A stretch of DNA of 64,000 bases from Pelagibius sp028280305 (lineage in GTDB: Bacteria; Pseudomonadota; Alphaproteobacteria; Kiloniellales; Kiloniellaceae), in the NCBI RefSeq assembly GCF_965233615.1, contig NZ_OZ247495.1; one strand, given 5' to 3'. Positions 8,019 through 17,205 of this stretch are shown here, piece after piece. The position numbers were made by a program, and so were the translations under genes. Each line of letters begins with the position of its first letter. The first letter of the stretch is position 1. Under the pieces are notes generated by a model, which saw only the letters and a list, made by a program, of their open reading frames with translations, had not been told where the DNA came from and made no database searches.

Positions 8019-8975
8019 CTACTGGAGCCAGGACAGAACGGTGTCCTCGTTGGCGGCTACCCACTTCTTCGCGAACTCGGCTGGATCTTCTTTATTGATC
8101 ACCAGCGCATAGCTCATCTCGGTAAGGGCTTCGCCTTCCAGCTTCATGTTGGAGAACAGTTTCGCCACCTCGGGATGCTTCTCCTCCAACTCCTTGGAGT
8201 AGTGGAGATGAAGCTTGGCGCCGTTCCAGGCGGAGCCGGCTTCCGACTTCGCGAGCCAATCCGGATCGTCGGTCGGCTGCACGACCTTCCAAGTCGCAGC
8301 GTTGTGCGGCGGCTCTTCCAGCGCGGTCAGTTCATGAACCAGGAAGATGTAGTGCGGCGTGTAGCAGAAACCGATCCAGGGCTTCTTCTCCTTCACCGCG
8401 GCATCCAGATTGGCGAAGGCCAGCGTCTCGTCGATCTCCAGCAACTCAAGCGTCTCGGCATAGCCGTAAGACTTCGCGCGAACACGTTCGACGATGGTGG
8501 AGGCCCAGCCCGGCGCACCGATCCAGATCTCACCGCGGCCGTCACCATCGCTGTCGAACAAGGCCGCCTTCTCCGGGTCGGTCAGGTCCTCGATCGTGGT
8601 GACGCCGTATTCCTCGGCAACGAAATCCGGAACGCACATGCCCTGTTCGGCCGAGATGCCGTTGGGGTTCATGGCAACCGAGCCGGAATCCTTGACGAAC
8701 TTGTCGTGCAGGTTCTGCTGGTTGGGCAGCCAGACCTCCGGATGCGCGTGCATCGAGCCCTTGTCCATGGCTTCGAAAACCACGGGGTTGGTGCCGTTTT
8801 GCAGCTCGACCTCAAGGCCGAGATTATCCTCGATCACGACCTTCAGAACATTGGCCGTCGCATTGACCGAGGGCCAGTTGGGCACGCCGATCACGACGTC
8901 CGCGGCCTGTGCCGCACCGGCAAAAGTCAGGATGGCGGCCACCCCGACGCTGGAAAGTGCTTTGTTCAACTTCAT
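8019..8975 (-). CDS. proX: Glycine betaine/choline-type ABC substrate-binding protein (ProX/OpuAC)
   Basis: 318 residues with a signal peptide (MKLNKALSSVGVAAILTFAG, cleaved after AQA). The mature part is an OpuAC-type fold (ADVVIGVPNWPSVNATANVL) rich in Trp and Tyr (PEVWLPNQ, IWIGAPGWAS, KPWIGFCYTPHYIF), as expected of the aromatic cage that holds trimethylammonium groups. It captures quaternary amines in the periplasm and is first in proX-proV-proW. An ATG with an upstream AGGAGT-like ribosome site supports the start. Confidence 0.9.
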   Translation of the reverse strand: MKLNKALSSVGVAAILTFAGAAQAADVVIGVPNWPSVNATANVLKVVIEDNLGLEVELQNGTNPVVFEAMDKGSMHAHPEVWLPNQQNLHDKFVKDSGSVAMNPNGISAEQGMCVPDFVAEEYGVTTIEDLTDPEKAALFDSDGDGRGEIWIGAPGWASTIVERVRAKSYGYAETLELLEIDETLAFANLDAAVKEKKPWIGFCYTPHYIFLVHELTALEEPPHNAATWKVVQPTDDPDWLAKSEAGSAWNGAKLHLHYSKELEEKHPEVAKLFSNMKLEGEALTEMSYALVINKEDPAEFAKKWVAANEDTVLSWLQ

Positions 8976-9132
8976 AGCCTCATACTCCTGCTGTAGTTTT
9001 GTTATTGTCAGACCCGCCGGTCATCTCCGCCCGGGCCGTCCCCCATTCACTTGCCAACTCTGACGAACCGACTTCCCGGTCTGTCCGCCTTTCTTTCCCG
9101 GCTTCCCGGCCGGAATTCCTCAAACGCCCATC

Positions 9133-10389
9133 CTAAGCGCACTGCCTGACGGCGGCCTTGGCTTTCGCCATGGCCTCACGCAGCACTGCCGCGATGGTTT
9201 TGCAGTCGTCCTCGTCCAGCCACAACGGTAAACGCATGTCGCAAAGCCGATGCAGAACCCGGTCCGCATTGTCGAGCGCATTGCCCGCCGCCGCGCCCAG
9301 GTAGCGCCAGTGATCGTGGCGGCTGGTAAAGCCCACGGGATCCGGTGCTCCGAACCATTTGATATGAACGCCGTGTGCGGCAGCCTCGGCAGCGAAAACG
9401 GCAATCTCGTCATCGCCGAGGTCACTGCCGGTGACCGAGAACTGAAGAGAACTCGGGGCGAACTGCTCTTTCTCGGGGCGCCGGGGCAGCGTGATACCGT
9501 CGATATCGGCCATGTTCTCGGCCAGAACCTCGTAAATCTGCCGCCAACGCGCATTGCGTTCGTCGAGCAGCGGCAGTTGAGTTCGCAACAGGGCCGCGAC
9601 CAAGCCGGACATGCGCATTGAGCAGTTCGGCGTGGTGTAGTGATGGCGCTCAAAGACTTCCAACGGCGGGCGCGCACGATGCTGGGCATAGAGCATGTAG
9701 CTGCCGGAGAGCAGGATGGCGCGTGCCGCCAGATCCTCATCGTCCGTCACGATAAGGCCGCCCTCGCCGGAATTGATATGTTTGAAAGTCTGGGTGCTAA
9801 AGCAGCCGGCCCTGCCGAAACTGCCGGTCAGGCGGCCGTCCCAGCCGGCCCCCATGGTATGGGCGCAGTCCTCTATCAAAACCAGGTTGTGACGCGCGCA
9901 GATCGCCATCACGGCATCCATATCGGGAATGTGGCCGCGCATGTACGACAGCATGAAGTAGCGGGCGCCGCTCTCTGCCGCCTTTCTGTCGAGATCGTCA
10001 AGATCGACCACGAAACGATCGTCGATGTCGACCAGCACGGCCTCGGCCCCGGCATGGGCGATAGATCCCGGCACCGGGGCCAGGGTAAAGGCATTGACCA
10101 GAACCTTGTCACCCGGCTCGACGCCCGCGGCCTTCAAGGCGACGAACAGGGCGCAGCCACCGGAGTTCAGACCAACACAGTACTTGCTGCCCATGTAGCC
10201 GGCGAATTCCTGCTCCAGCAGAGCCGCTTCCGGAATGCTGTTGCGGTCTTCGCCGTAGCGGAACAGGCGTCCGTCGCGCAGCAGCTTCACAGCCGCTTCA
10301 ATGCCCGCCTCCGGGATCGGATCCGGAGCACTCAGGTCGCCACGGAAAACCGTGCCTCCCGTCTCCGATTGCCGATCCTGAGAAGTCAT
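9133..10389 (-). CDS. DegT/DnrJ/EryC1/StrS-family PLP aminotransferase
   Basis: The start at 10387-10389 (MTSQDRQSETGG) gives 418 residues and overlaps the HisD-like stop as ATGA. A longer upstream frame is only the shadow of that gene. The fold is the sugar-aminotransferase type: VGLNSGGCALFVALKAAGVE near the N-terminus, IEDCAHTMGA, and the PLP lysine in FSTQTFKHINSGEGG. Such enzymes transaminate keto-sugars or aldehydes, using glutamate or a similar donor. Coupling to the dehydrogenase suggests that the oxidised product of that enzyme is the substrate. No sugar-nucleotide pathway genes are near. Confidence 0.85.
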   Translation of the reverse strand: MTSQDRQSETGGTVFRGDLSAPDPIPEAGIEAAVKLLRDGRLFRYGEDRNSIPEAALLEQEFAGYMGSKYCVGLNSGGCALFVALKAAGVEPGDKVLVNAFTLAPVPGSIAHAGAEAVLVDIDDRFVVDLDDLDRKAAESGARYFMLSYMRGHIPDMDAVMAICARHNLVLIEDCAHTMGAGWDGRLTGSFGRAGCFSTQTFKHINSGEGGLIVTDDEDLAARAILLSGSYMLYAQHRARPPLEVFERHHYTTPNCSMRMSGLVAALLRTQLPLLDERNARWRQIYEVLAENMADIDGITLPRRPEKEQFAPSSLQFSVTGSDLGDDEIAVFAAEAAAHGVHIKWFGAPDPVGFTSRHDHWRYLGAAAGNALDNADRVLHRLCDMRLPLWLDEDDCKTIAAVLREAMAKAKAAVRQCA

Positions 10390-11702
10390 TGCGCCTTTGC
10401 CTCCGGCTCCAGTTGGAAACTTTCGTCGGGGAAGTATTTGGCCAACCTGACGTCGCCGGTCATGGCATGGCCTTCCATTCCCTCCAGACGGGAAATCCGG
10501 CTGGCGACCTGGGCAACACCGCGGGAAGCGCCGCGGGTCATGCGCTGATAGGTCAGCACTTTCACGAATTTCTGCGCATTCAAACCGCCGGAGTAGCGCC
10601 CGGCCCCCTTGGTGGGGAGAATATGATTGGGTCCGGAGCACTTGTCGCCGAAGGCCACCGTCGTCTCCTCACCGAGAAACAGTGAACCATAATTCTTGAG
10701 GGAGCGCAGCCACCAGTCCAGATCTTCCGCCTGTACCTGCAGATGCTCCGGCGCGTAGCGGTCGCAGACGGCGCAGGCTTCCTCCCGGGTGTCGGTCAGG
10801 ATGACTTCGCCGAAGTCCCGCCAGGCCGCCTCCGCCGACTGACCCGAGAGGCCGGGAAGAGCGTCGATGATTCCGGGCATCAGCTCGATCACCTCCTCAC
10901 CAAGCCGGCGGCTGGTGGTGACCAGCCAGACGGGGGAGTCAGGTCCGTGTTCGGCCTGACCGGCGAGGTCAGCCGCGACAATCGCTGCATCGGCGCTGTC
11001 GTCGGCCACGACCATCGATTCAGTCGGACCGGCGATCACATCAATGCCGACGCGGCCGAAGAGCATGCGTTTGGCCTCAGCGACGAAACTGTTGCCCGGC
11101 CCGACGATGATGTCGGCCGGAAACCCGGTGAAGTGTCCATAAGCCAGTGCCGCAACACCTTGCACCCCGCCGAGTGCGAGAACATGGTCGGCACCGGAAA
11201 GCTTCATAGCATAGAGGATTGCCGGGTGGATACGTTCGTCGCCCTTTGCCGGCGAGGTGGCCACCACGTTCTCGACCCCGGCCGTTTTGGCGGTGCAAAC
11301 GCTCATGATGGCCGAAGCGGCATGGGCATAGCGCCCGCCGGGCACATAACACCCGGCGGTGGTCACGGGAATAAGCCGCTGACCGGTCATCAGGCCGTCC
11401 AGCAGCTCGACCTCGAACTCCTGCTGGGAGTCCCGCTGGCGTTGGGCAAAATCGCGCACCCGGGCGTGAGCGTACCGCAGATCATCTTTGATGGATTCGG
11501 GAAGCTGAGCCTCCGCATCGCGGAACCAATCGTCCGGCACCAGGATGTCACCGTCCCAGCTATCCAGCTTCTTCGCGTATTCCCTGCTTTTGGCCTCTCC
11601 GCCCGCATCAAGTTCGGCCAGCATCTCCGCAACGATTTCCGTTGCCTTGGAGCCGATCGCCTCGACACCGCCGGGGGCCCTTTTCAGGTAAACCTCTCCC
11701 AT
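10386..11702 (-). CDS. Histidinol dehydrogenase-family NAD-dependent dehydrogenase (catabolic paralogue, HpsN-like candidate)
   Basis: 438 residues of the HisD family. Canonical residues are kept: QAEHG (metal-binding Gln and His), catalytic APEHL, GDKCSGPNHILPT (metal Asp) and a C-terminal His in EGMEGHAMTG. It should therefore oxidise an alcohol to an acid with NAD+ and Zn2+. No histidine biosynthesis gene is nearby. It is first in an operon with a DegT aminotransferase and lies 58 bp from a LacI-type operator. HisD paralogues used in catabolism include sulfopropanediol dehydrogenase HpsN. I cannot tell which substrate applies here. Confidence 0.82.
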   Translation of the reverse strand: MGEVYLKRAPGGVEAIGSKATEIVAEMLAELDAGGEAKSREYAKKLDSWDGDILVPDDWFRDAEAQLPESIKDDLRYAHARVRDFAQRQRDSQQEFEVELLDGLMTGQRLIPVTTAGCYVPGGRYAHAASAIMSVCTAKTAGVENVVATSPAKGDERIHPAILYAMKLSGADHVLALGGVQGVAALAYGHFTGFPADIIVGPGNSFVAEAKRMLFGRVGIDVIAGPTESMVVADDSADAAIVAADLAGQAEHGPDSPVWLVTTSRRLGEEVIELMPGIIDALPGLSGQSAEAAWRDFGEVILTDTREEACAVCDRYAPEHLQVQAEDLDWWLRSLKNYGSLFLGEETTVAFGDKCSGPNHILPTKGAGRYSGGLNAQKFVKVLTYQRMTRGASRGVAQVASRISRLEGMEGHAMTGDVRLAKYFPDESFQLEPEAKAQ

Positions 11703-11759
11703 CGCCTATCTAATCCCGTTCCAAGCCGCAGAACACTGCAACCTGCGTCACAGCCTCCA

Positions 11760-11773
11760 TGAAAGCGCTTTCA
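11760..11773. promoter_or_regulatory. LacI-family operator O1
   Basis: TGAAAGCGCTTTCA is a perfect 14-bp palindrome with a central CG, the typical shape of LacI/GalR-family operators. It lies 58 bp upstream of the HisD-like start, in the region shared with the divergent LacI-type gene. Confidence 0.8.
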
Positions 11774-11954
11774 AATAACGCCCTTTTCATGAAAAGATCA
11801 CATAGTTTAGCATAGAGTCAACCGGCAAGGTTGTTATGCCGGTTAGCCATTGGAATATAATAAAATTACCCATTAGCATCACAGCAGAAACTATTGAAAT
11901 CAGGCGCTTGATAGCCAACTTCCGGCCAGTCCGGCAGCAACGGCAGAACGAAAA

Positions 11955-11968
11955 TGGAAGGGCTTTCA
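11955..11968. promoter_or_regulatory. LacI-family operator O2 (imperfect), at the regulator's own start
   Basis: TGGAAGGGCTTTCA matches O1 (11760-11773) at 12 of 14 positions and ends 3 bp before the TTG start of the LacI-type gene, covering its ribosome-binding site. Two sites 195 bp apart (centre to centre) suggest repression by looping and autoregulation. Confidence 0.6.
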
Positions 11969-11970
11969 AA

Positions 11971-13017
11971 TTGAGCCGCAGAGAGACCACAACCTTGGAT
12001 GACGTGGCCCAGGCCGCAGGCGTCTCCCCGGCGACGGTTTCGCGCTGCATAAACCAACCCCAGTCGGTACGCGCGGAAAAGCGCGTGCGCATCGAAAGAG
12101 CCATCGAGCAACTGGGTTATGTTCCCAATGGGTCCGCCCGCGCCCTGGCATCGCGGCGCTCGCGCATGATCGGCGCCATCCTGCCTTCCCTCGACAACAT
12201 GCTCTTCGGCGGCCCGCTGGAGACCTTTCAGAAAGAGATCGGCAGCGCCGGCTACACCGTCGCCGTGGCCTGCTCGGAATACGATCAGCAACACGAGCGC
12301 ACCCACATCCGCAACTTTCTGGAAAGCCCAGTCGATGCACTGCTGCTGGTCGGCGGACATCGCGACCCCAACATCTACCGGCAAATCGAGCGCCAGGGCG
12401 TTCCCTATGTCCTGACCTGGGTATCCAGCGGCGACCGCGAAGAACACTGCGTTGGCTTCGATAACTCTGCGGCAGCCGGTCATCTCGTCGACTATCTGGT
12501 GTCCCTTGGGCACCGGCGCTTCGGCATGATCTCCGGCTTCATCGAGCAGAACGACCGGGCCGGCGCCCGCCTTGCCGGTGTCCGAAAAGCCCTTGCCAAA
12601 CACGACCTCTCGTTGGAACCGGACCATCTGCTGCAGCGCCCCTTCGAGGCGGATGCCGGGCGGGACGCCTTCCACATTCTGATGTCGGCAGTGGAACCGC
12701 CGACGGTCGTGGTCTGCGGCTCCGAGCCCCATGCCTATGGTGCGCTCTTTGAGGCTCGGGACATGGGGATTGCCGTCCCTGACGACGTATCCATCACCGG
12801 CTTCGACGACATATGGCTGTCGAGCCAGACGAGCCCGCCGCTGACCACGGTCCGCACACCACGCGAAGAGATGGGCCGGCAGGCCGCCCATCACCTTCTG
12901 GCCCAGCTGCGCGGCGAGCGGGTGGTCGCCCCCCGCCCCTTGGAAACCACGCTCGTGGTGCGCAAGTCGACGGGTCAGCCGCGGCCGACACCAGGGCTCA
13001 ACCGCGGACACGTTTGA
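11971..13017 (+). CDS. LacI-family transcriptional regulator
   Basis: I place the start at TTG 11971 (LSRRETTTLDDVAQAAGVSP), which is preceded by GGAAGGG at good spacing. The longer in-frame ATG at 11836 would put about 45 atypical residues before the helix-turn-helix. The 348-residue product has the LacI HTH (residues about 9-30, then the hinge region YVPNGSARALASRR) and a ribose-binding-type sensor domain with the family's CGSEPHAYGALFEA and SITGFDDIWLSS segments. It is divergent from the HisD/DegT operon and probably represses it through O1/O2 until a small catabolite binds. Confidence 0.88.
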   Translation: MSRRETTTLDDVAQAAGVSPATVSRCINQPQSVRAEKRVRIERAIEQLGYVPNGSARALASRRSRMIGAILPSLDNMLFGGPLETFQKEIGSAGYTVAVACSEYDQQHERTHIRNFLESPVDALLLVGGHRDPNIYRQIERQGVPYVLTWVSSGDREEHCVGFDNSAAAGHLVDYLVSLGHRRFGMISGFIEQNDRAGARLAGVRKALAKHDLSLEPDHLLQRPFEADAGRDAFHILMSAVEPPTVVVCGSEPHAYGALFEARDMGIAVPDDVSITGFDDIWLSSQTSPPLTTVRTPREEMGRQAAHHLLAQLRGERVVAPRPLETTLVVRKSTGQPRPTPGLNRGHV

Positions 13018-15418
13018 ACGCGGGATCATAGCGGCAGATTTCACCGACCCGCGCCGGCACCCTCTCCCCCAAGATCTCGACATCAAGCCGGCTACCCTGC
13101 CAAGCAAGGGGCGGATCGACAAATGCCAGAGCGATATTTTCTTCGAGGCGATGCCCCCAACCGGCCGAGGTGACACTGCCGACCACCTTTCCGTCGGAAA
13201 GAACAGAATCGCCCGGCTGAGCCGGTGATACAGCTGTATCGATGGTCATCGAGGCGAAGCAACGGCGGGGGCCCGCAGCGGCCATGCGCTCAAGGGCGGC
13301 TTTTCCGATGAAGTCCTTGTCCTGAAGCACAAAACGGTCCAGTGCGGATTCCAGCGGATTGTATTCGGTGATCAGATCCGCTTTCCAATGACGAAACCCT
13401 TTTTCCAGACGCATGGACTCCGTGGCGTAGAGCCCAAAGGGCTTCATGCCATGTGCTTTGCCCGCCTCCCAAAGACGCGCAAAGACGACAGAGAGCTTTT
13501 CGTTTGGAACATGCAGTTCCCAGGCACACTCTCCGGAAAAGGAAACCGACATGGCCATCACCTCGTCCGCACCGATGGCGACCGGGCGCACCGACAACCA
13601 GGGAAAGCCCTGCGGCGACCAGTCCGTTCCCGGCGCCGCGCCCCTAAGCACATCGCGGCTGCGCGGACCGGCGACAACCAGAATGGTGAAATCATCCGTC
13701 AGATTCGTAATGCGGATCGAGCCGTCTGAAGGCAGCCGTTCGCGCAGCCAGTCAAGGTCGTGGTATTCGGCAGCGGCCGCGGAGCCGTACCAGACCCGGC
13801 CGGACCCCAGTCGGGCGATGGTCGCCTCGGCTTTGATATTGCCCTGTTCGTTCAGCAGATAGGTCAGCGACACCTTGCCGCTTCGCGCCGGCAGCCGCGA
13901 ACAGACGATACCGTCGAGCCAGTCATCCAAACCCTCGCCCATGATTTCATAGCGATTGAATCCTGAGACCTCCATGATGCCAACGGCATTCTGAACCGCT
14001 CTCACTTCCTCGGCGACGACATCAAAGGTGTTGTTGAAGCGAAAGGAGTGCCGCTCTTCGAAATCCGGATTTGGTTTGAAGTAGAGTGCCCGTTCCCAGC
14101 CGTTCACCACACCGAAGGCAGCCCCCAGTTCCTCCAGGGCGGAATAGAGCGGCGTGGTCTTCATCTTTCGCCCCGCCGGCCGGTACTCGTGCGGCATGTG
14201 AAAGCGGAACTCGTTCTGATAATCCTCCACTGCCTTCACAGCGGTGTAGTCCACCGTGGCATGGCGCGTGAAACGCCGAGGATCGAGCGGCCAGGTGTCG
14301 TAGCAGGCCTCGCCCTGCACCATCATCTGCGCCAGCAGCCAGCCGTGGCCGCCGCCCTCGCCCAGGCCGGCGCGCAGACCAGTGATGCACCAGGCATTGC
14401 GCTTGCCCGGTATCTTGCCGACCAGCGGCAAACCGTCCGGCGTGTAGGTGATCGGTCCGTTGATGACGGAGTGGATACCAGCCGCCGTCAGACAGGGCAG
14501 ACGCCTGAAGGTTCCCTCCATGGTATCGATGCAGCGGTCCAGGTCATCCGGACAGAGCGCATTGGTGAAATTCGGATCGATGCCGTCCAACCCCCAGGTC
14601 TTGCAGCCCTGCTCGTAGAAACCGACCAGCAGGCCCTGTTTCTCCTGACGGGAATAGAAGTCGTCGGTCGGGCAGCGCAGCAGCGGCACGCGGAAGTCCA
14701 GCGCCGCGATCTCCGGGATCGGCTCGGTCAGCAGGTATTGATGCTCCATCGAGGCGACCGGGAGTTCGACGTCCATCATCGCGCCGATCTCGTTGCAGCG
14801 GTATCCGCCGGCGTTGACGACCATCTCGCAACGGATGTCACCTTTGTCGGTATGGACAATCCACTCGCCGTTCGCTTGCTGAGTGAGATCCGTTACCGGG
14901 GTGTGGCGATAGACCTCGGCGCCGGCCTTGCGCGCGCGCCGCGCCAGCGCCTGGCAGAGCTGGGCCGGATCGATATCACCGTCGAGCGGGTCCCAAAGCG
15001 CGCCCAGAAGGCTGTCGGTGGTGATCAGCGGATGGCGGCGCTTGCACTCCGCCGGGTCGAGAAGCTCGAAGTCGACCCCCATCCCCTTGGCCAAGGAGAT
15101 AAAGTGACGATAGCCGTCAAGGTGGTCCTGGGTGGCAGCCAAGCGCAAGCCGCCGGTGGCGTGGTGGTAGTTGATCGGATAGTCCGGGTCATCGGCCAGT
15201 TCCTTGTAGAGCCGGATCGAATGGCTCTTCAGCCCGATCATGACCTGGTTGGCGCCGAAGTTGGTGACCTGGGCCGCAGAGTGCCAGGTGGTGCCCGACG
15301 TCAGTTCGTCACGCTCCACCAAAACCACGTCCTGCCAGCCTTCTTGCGTGAGGTGATAGAGCGCGCTGCAGCCGCCGATACCGCCGCCGATCACCACGAC
15401 CCGGGCCTGCGTTTTCAT
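12998..15418 (-). CDS. Dimethylglycine/sarcosine dehydrogenase-like flavoprotein with GcvT domain
   Basis: The ATG at 15416-15418 (MKTQARVVVIGGGIGGCSAL) gives 806 residues; the longer TTG frame adds no domain. Residues about 5-35 form the FAD Rossmann motif. The following SGTTWHSA holds the His that binds FAD covalently in dimethylglycine and sarcosine dehydrogenases. The N-terminal ~370 residues are a DAO oxidoreductase, then an FAO/GcvT-linker region, and the C-terminal ~350 residues are GcvT-like folate binding (LNEQGNIKAEATIARL, FGLYATESMRLEKGFRHW). It should demethylate an N-methyl amine and load the one-carbon unit on tetrahydrofolate. It overlaps lacI by 20 bp at its 3' end and is divergent from mttB. 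Confidence 0.85.
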   Translation of the reverse strand: MKTQARVVVIGGGIGGCSALYHLTQEGWQDVVLVERDELTSGTTWHSAAQVTNFGANQVMIGLKSHSIRLYKELADDPDYPINYHHATGGLRLAATQDHLDGYRHFISLAKGMGVDFELLDPAECKRRHPLITTDSLLGALWDPLDGDIDPAQLCQALARRARKAGAEVYRHTPVTDLTQQANGEWIVHTDKGDIRCEMVVNAGGYRCNEIGAMMDVELPVASMEHQYLLTEPIPEIAALDFRVPLLRCPTDDFYSRQEKQGLLVGFYEQGCKTWGLDGIDPNFTNALCPDDLDRCIDTMEGTFRRLPCLTAAGIHSVINGPITYTPDGLPLVGKIPGKRNAWCITGLRAGLGEGGGHGWLLAQMMVQGEACYDTWPLDPRRFTRHATVDYTAVKAVEDYQNEFRFHMPHEYRPAGRKMKTTPLYSALEELGAAFGVVNGWERALYFKPNPDFEERHSFRFNNTFDVVAEEVRAVQNAVGIMEVSGFNRYEIMGEGLDDWLDGIVCSRLPARSGKVSLTYLLNEQGNIKAEATIARLGSGRVWYGSAAAAEYHDLDWLRERLPSDGSIRITNLTDDFTILVVAGPRSRDVLRGAAPGTDWSPQGFPWLSVRPVAIGADEVMAMSVSFSGECAWELHVPNEKLSVVFARLWEAGKAHGMKPFGLYATESMRLEKGFRHWKADLITEYNPLESALDRFVLQDKDFIGKAALERMAAAGPRRCFASMTIDTAVSPAQPGDSVLSDGKVVGSVTSAGWGHRLEENIALAFVDPPLAWQGSRLDVEILGERVPARVGEICRYDPAFKRVRG

Positions 15419-15517
15419 GGTCTCAAGCACTCCCAAAAAGGCCCGATCCAGCCGAACTTCCTTCAACTTCTTCTCAACATGCGCGACGGAAGAGGCTGAA
15501 TTAACTGGAAAATCGCT

Positions 15518-15559
15518 CGTTAAGGAAAATCATGGCGGCCGCTTCGATTTTCCTTAACG
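15518..15559. promoter_or_regulatory. 42-bp near-perfect palindrome between the divergent dehydrogenase and MttB genes
   Basis: Arms CGTTAAGGAAAATC (15518-15531) and GATTTTCCTTAACG (15546-15559) are perfectly complementary. The centre, GCGGCCGC at 15535-15542, is itself palindromic about the same axis, leaving only three unpaired positions per side. It lies about 100 bp from the dehydrogenase start and 87 bp from the MttB start. It is most likely a regulator-binding operator controlling both directions. Confidence 0.75.
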
Positions 15560-15645
15560 TCCAGGCTGAGGACCTGCGATCGAGTGCCAATTCAGGCAGA
15601 CTGAATGACGGCGCCTCAACAACCGGCGCGCAGGAGAACCAGGCC

Positions 15646-17205
15646 ATGACCTCTGAAGAAACCAGGATCGGTCGGCGCGGTCGCGGGAGAGCCGCCCGTG
15701 TCGCCGCGCGCTCTGCGCCGGAGGCGGAGGTCGACCCTTGCCCGCCCGGCCAGCCCGGCGGCAGCTACCGGCCCTTGTCCGACGCCGATCTGAAAGCGAT
15801 CTGCGATGAGGCCTTTCGGGTGCTGGCGGAAATCGGCATGGGCGACGTGCCCGCTGTTGTTCGGCAAAGGGCCCTTGACGCCGGCGCAGAACTGAACGCT
15901 ACGGATCGGCTCTGTTTTCCCCGCACCATGGTCGAAGACATCATCGACGGAGCCGCCAAACGTTTCGTCTATCACGGGCGCGACCCGCGCCATGACTTCG
16001 AGATCGGCGGAGATAGAGTCTACTTCGGTACCGGTGGCGCCGCGGTCCAGACGCTCGACCGCGAAACCGGTCTCTACCGGCCCTCAACCCTTGAGGATCT
16101 TTACGACTTCACCCGCCTGATCGACACCCTGGCCAACGTGAGCTGGTTCACACGCTGTTGCGTGGCGACCGACATTCCCGACAATTTCGATCTGGACGTG
16201 AACACCGCCTACGCACTGCTGGCCGGGACCACCAAGCCCGTCGGCACCTCCTTCACCCTGCCGGACTATGTGGCACCGGTCATCGAGATGTTCGACATGG
16301 CGCTGGGCGGCAGCGGCCGTTTCTGCAAGCGCCCTTTCTGCAAGGCCCATATCAGCCCGGTCATCTCACCCCTCCGCTACGGCGAGGATGCCGTCGGCGT
16401 TACCCTGGAGTGCATCCGCCTCGGCGTTCCCATCAACGTTATCGTCGCCGCCATGTCCGGCGCCACCGCGCCGGCCACACCCGCCGGCTTTCTGGTGCAG
16501 TCGACCGCCGAAACCCTGGCGGCGCTTATCCTGGTGAACCTCTTCGCCCCCGGCTATCCGATGATCTTTTCCAACTGGCCCCTGGTCATTGATCTGAGAA
16601 CAGGTGCGTTCTGCGGCGGCGGTGGCGAGATCTCTGTTATGAACGCCGCCTCCGGCCAGATCAGCCGCCACCTCGGCCTGCCCTGCGGAGTCGCCTGCTC
16701 GATGTCCGATGCCAAGGCCGTAGACGCGCAAATGGGCATGGAAAAGGCGCTTTCCGCCCTCGCCGCCGGGCTTGGCGGCGCCAACATGATCTATGAGTCA
16801 TCCGGCATGATGGCGAGCCTGCTGGGTGTTTCTTTCGAAGCTTTTGTCGCGGACGATGAAATGCTGAGCCATGTACATCGCGCCATCCGCGGCATCGAGG
16901 TCACGGAGGAAACCCTGGGCTTCGAAACCATCCGCGAGGCCGTCGCCGGCGAAGGGCACTTCCTCGGCGCCGCGCAGACCATGGCCGCGATGCAGCGCGA
17001 TTATTTCTACCCGAGCCTCGCCGACCGCAGCGAACCCGCGACCTGGGCAGAGGCTGGCGCCAGCGATCTAATGGCACGCGCCAGGACTCGCTGTGACGAC
17101 ATTCTCTCAACCCACTACCCGGTCTATATTGCGCCGGAAGCCGACGCTGTGATCCGCGAGCGTTTCAACATCCTGCTGCCGCGGGAGCGGATGCAGCGGC
17201 AGTGA
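15646..17205 (+). CDS. MttB-family (non-pyrrolysine) methylamine/betaine corrinoid methyltransferase
   Basis: The start at 15646 (MTSEETRIGRRGR) has AGGAG 10 bases upstream. The longer frame begins inside the 42-bp palindrome. The 519 residues match the trimethylamine methyltransferase MttB superfamily (PF06253): Gly-rich barrel strands FGTGGAAVQTLD, GTTKPVGTSF and GGGGEISVMNAA. The frame has no in-frame amber codon, so it is the non-pyrrolysine type, whose known members demethylate glycine betaine, carnitine and similar compounds to a corrinoid protein. No MttC-like corrinoid gene is in the window. Neighbours (ProXVW, dimethylglycine dehydrogenase-like, BetC) fit betaine demethylation to dimethylglycine. 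The substrate is inferred. Confidence 0.85.
   Translation: MTSEETRIGRRGRGRAARVAARSAPEAEVDPCPPGQPGGSYRPLSDADLKAICDEAFRVLAEIGMGDVPAVVRQRALDAGAELNATDRLCFPRTMVEDIIDGAAKRFVYHGRDPRHDFEIGGDRVYFGTGGAAVQTLDRETGLYRPSTLEDLYDFTRLIDTLANVSWFTRCCVATDIPDNFDLDVNTAYALLAGTTKPVGTSFTLPDYVAPVIEMFDMALGGSGRFCKRPFCKAHISPVISPLRYGEDAVGVTLECIRLGVPINVIVAAMSGATAPATPAGFLVQSTAETLAALILVNLFAPGYPMIFSNWPLVIDLRTGAFCGGGGEISVMNAASGQISRHLGLPCGVACSMSDAKAVDAQMGMEKALSALAAGLGGANMIYESSGMMASLLGVSFEAFVADDEMLSHVHRAIRGIEVTEETLGFETIREAVAGEGHFLGAAQTMAAMQRDYFYPSLADRSEPATWAEAGASDLMARARTRCDDILSTHYPVYIAPEADAVIRERFNILLPRERMQRQ

Noticed and set aside
10390..10641. N-terminal extension of the DegT protein
   Set aside because: It lies within the HisD-like gene in another frame and has no DegT features; the ATGA overlap start is better.
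15532..15645. Earlier start of the MttB-family gene
   Set aside because: That ATG is inside the 42-bp palindrome and adds non-conserved residues; ATG 15646 has AGGAG.
15646..17205. Pyrrolysine-containing MttB
   Set aside because: There is no in-frame amber codon, so it belongs to the non-pyrrolysine branch.
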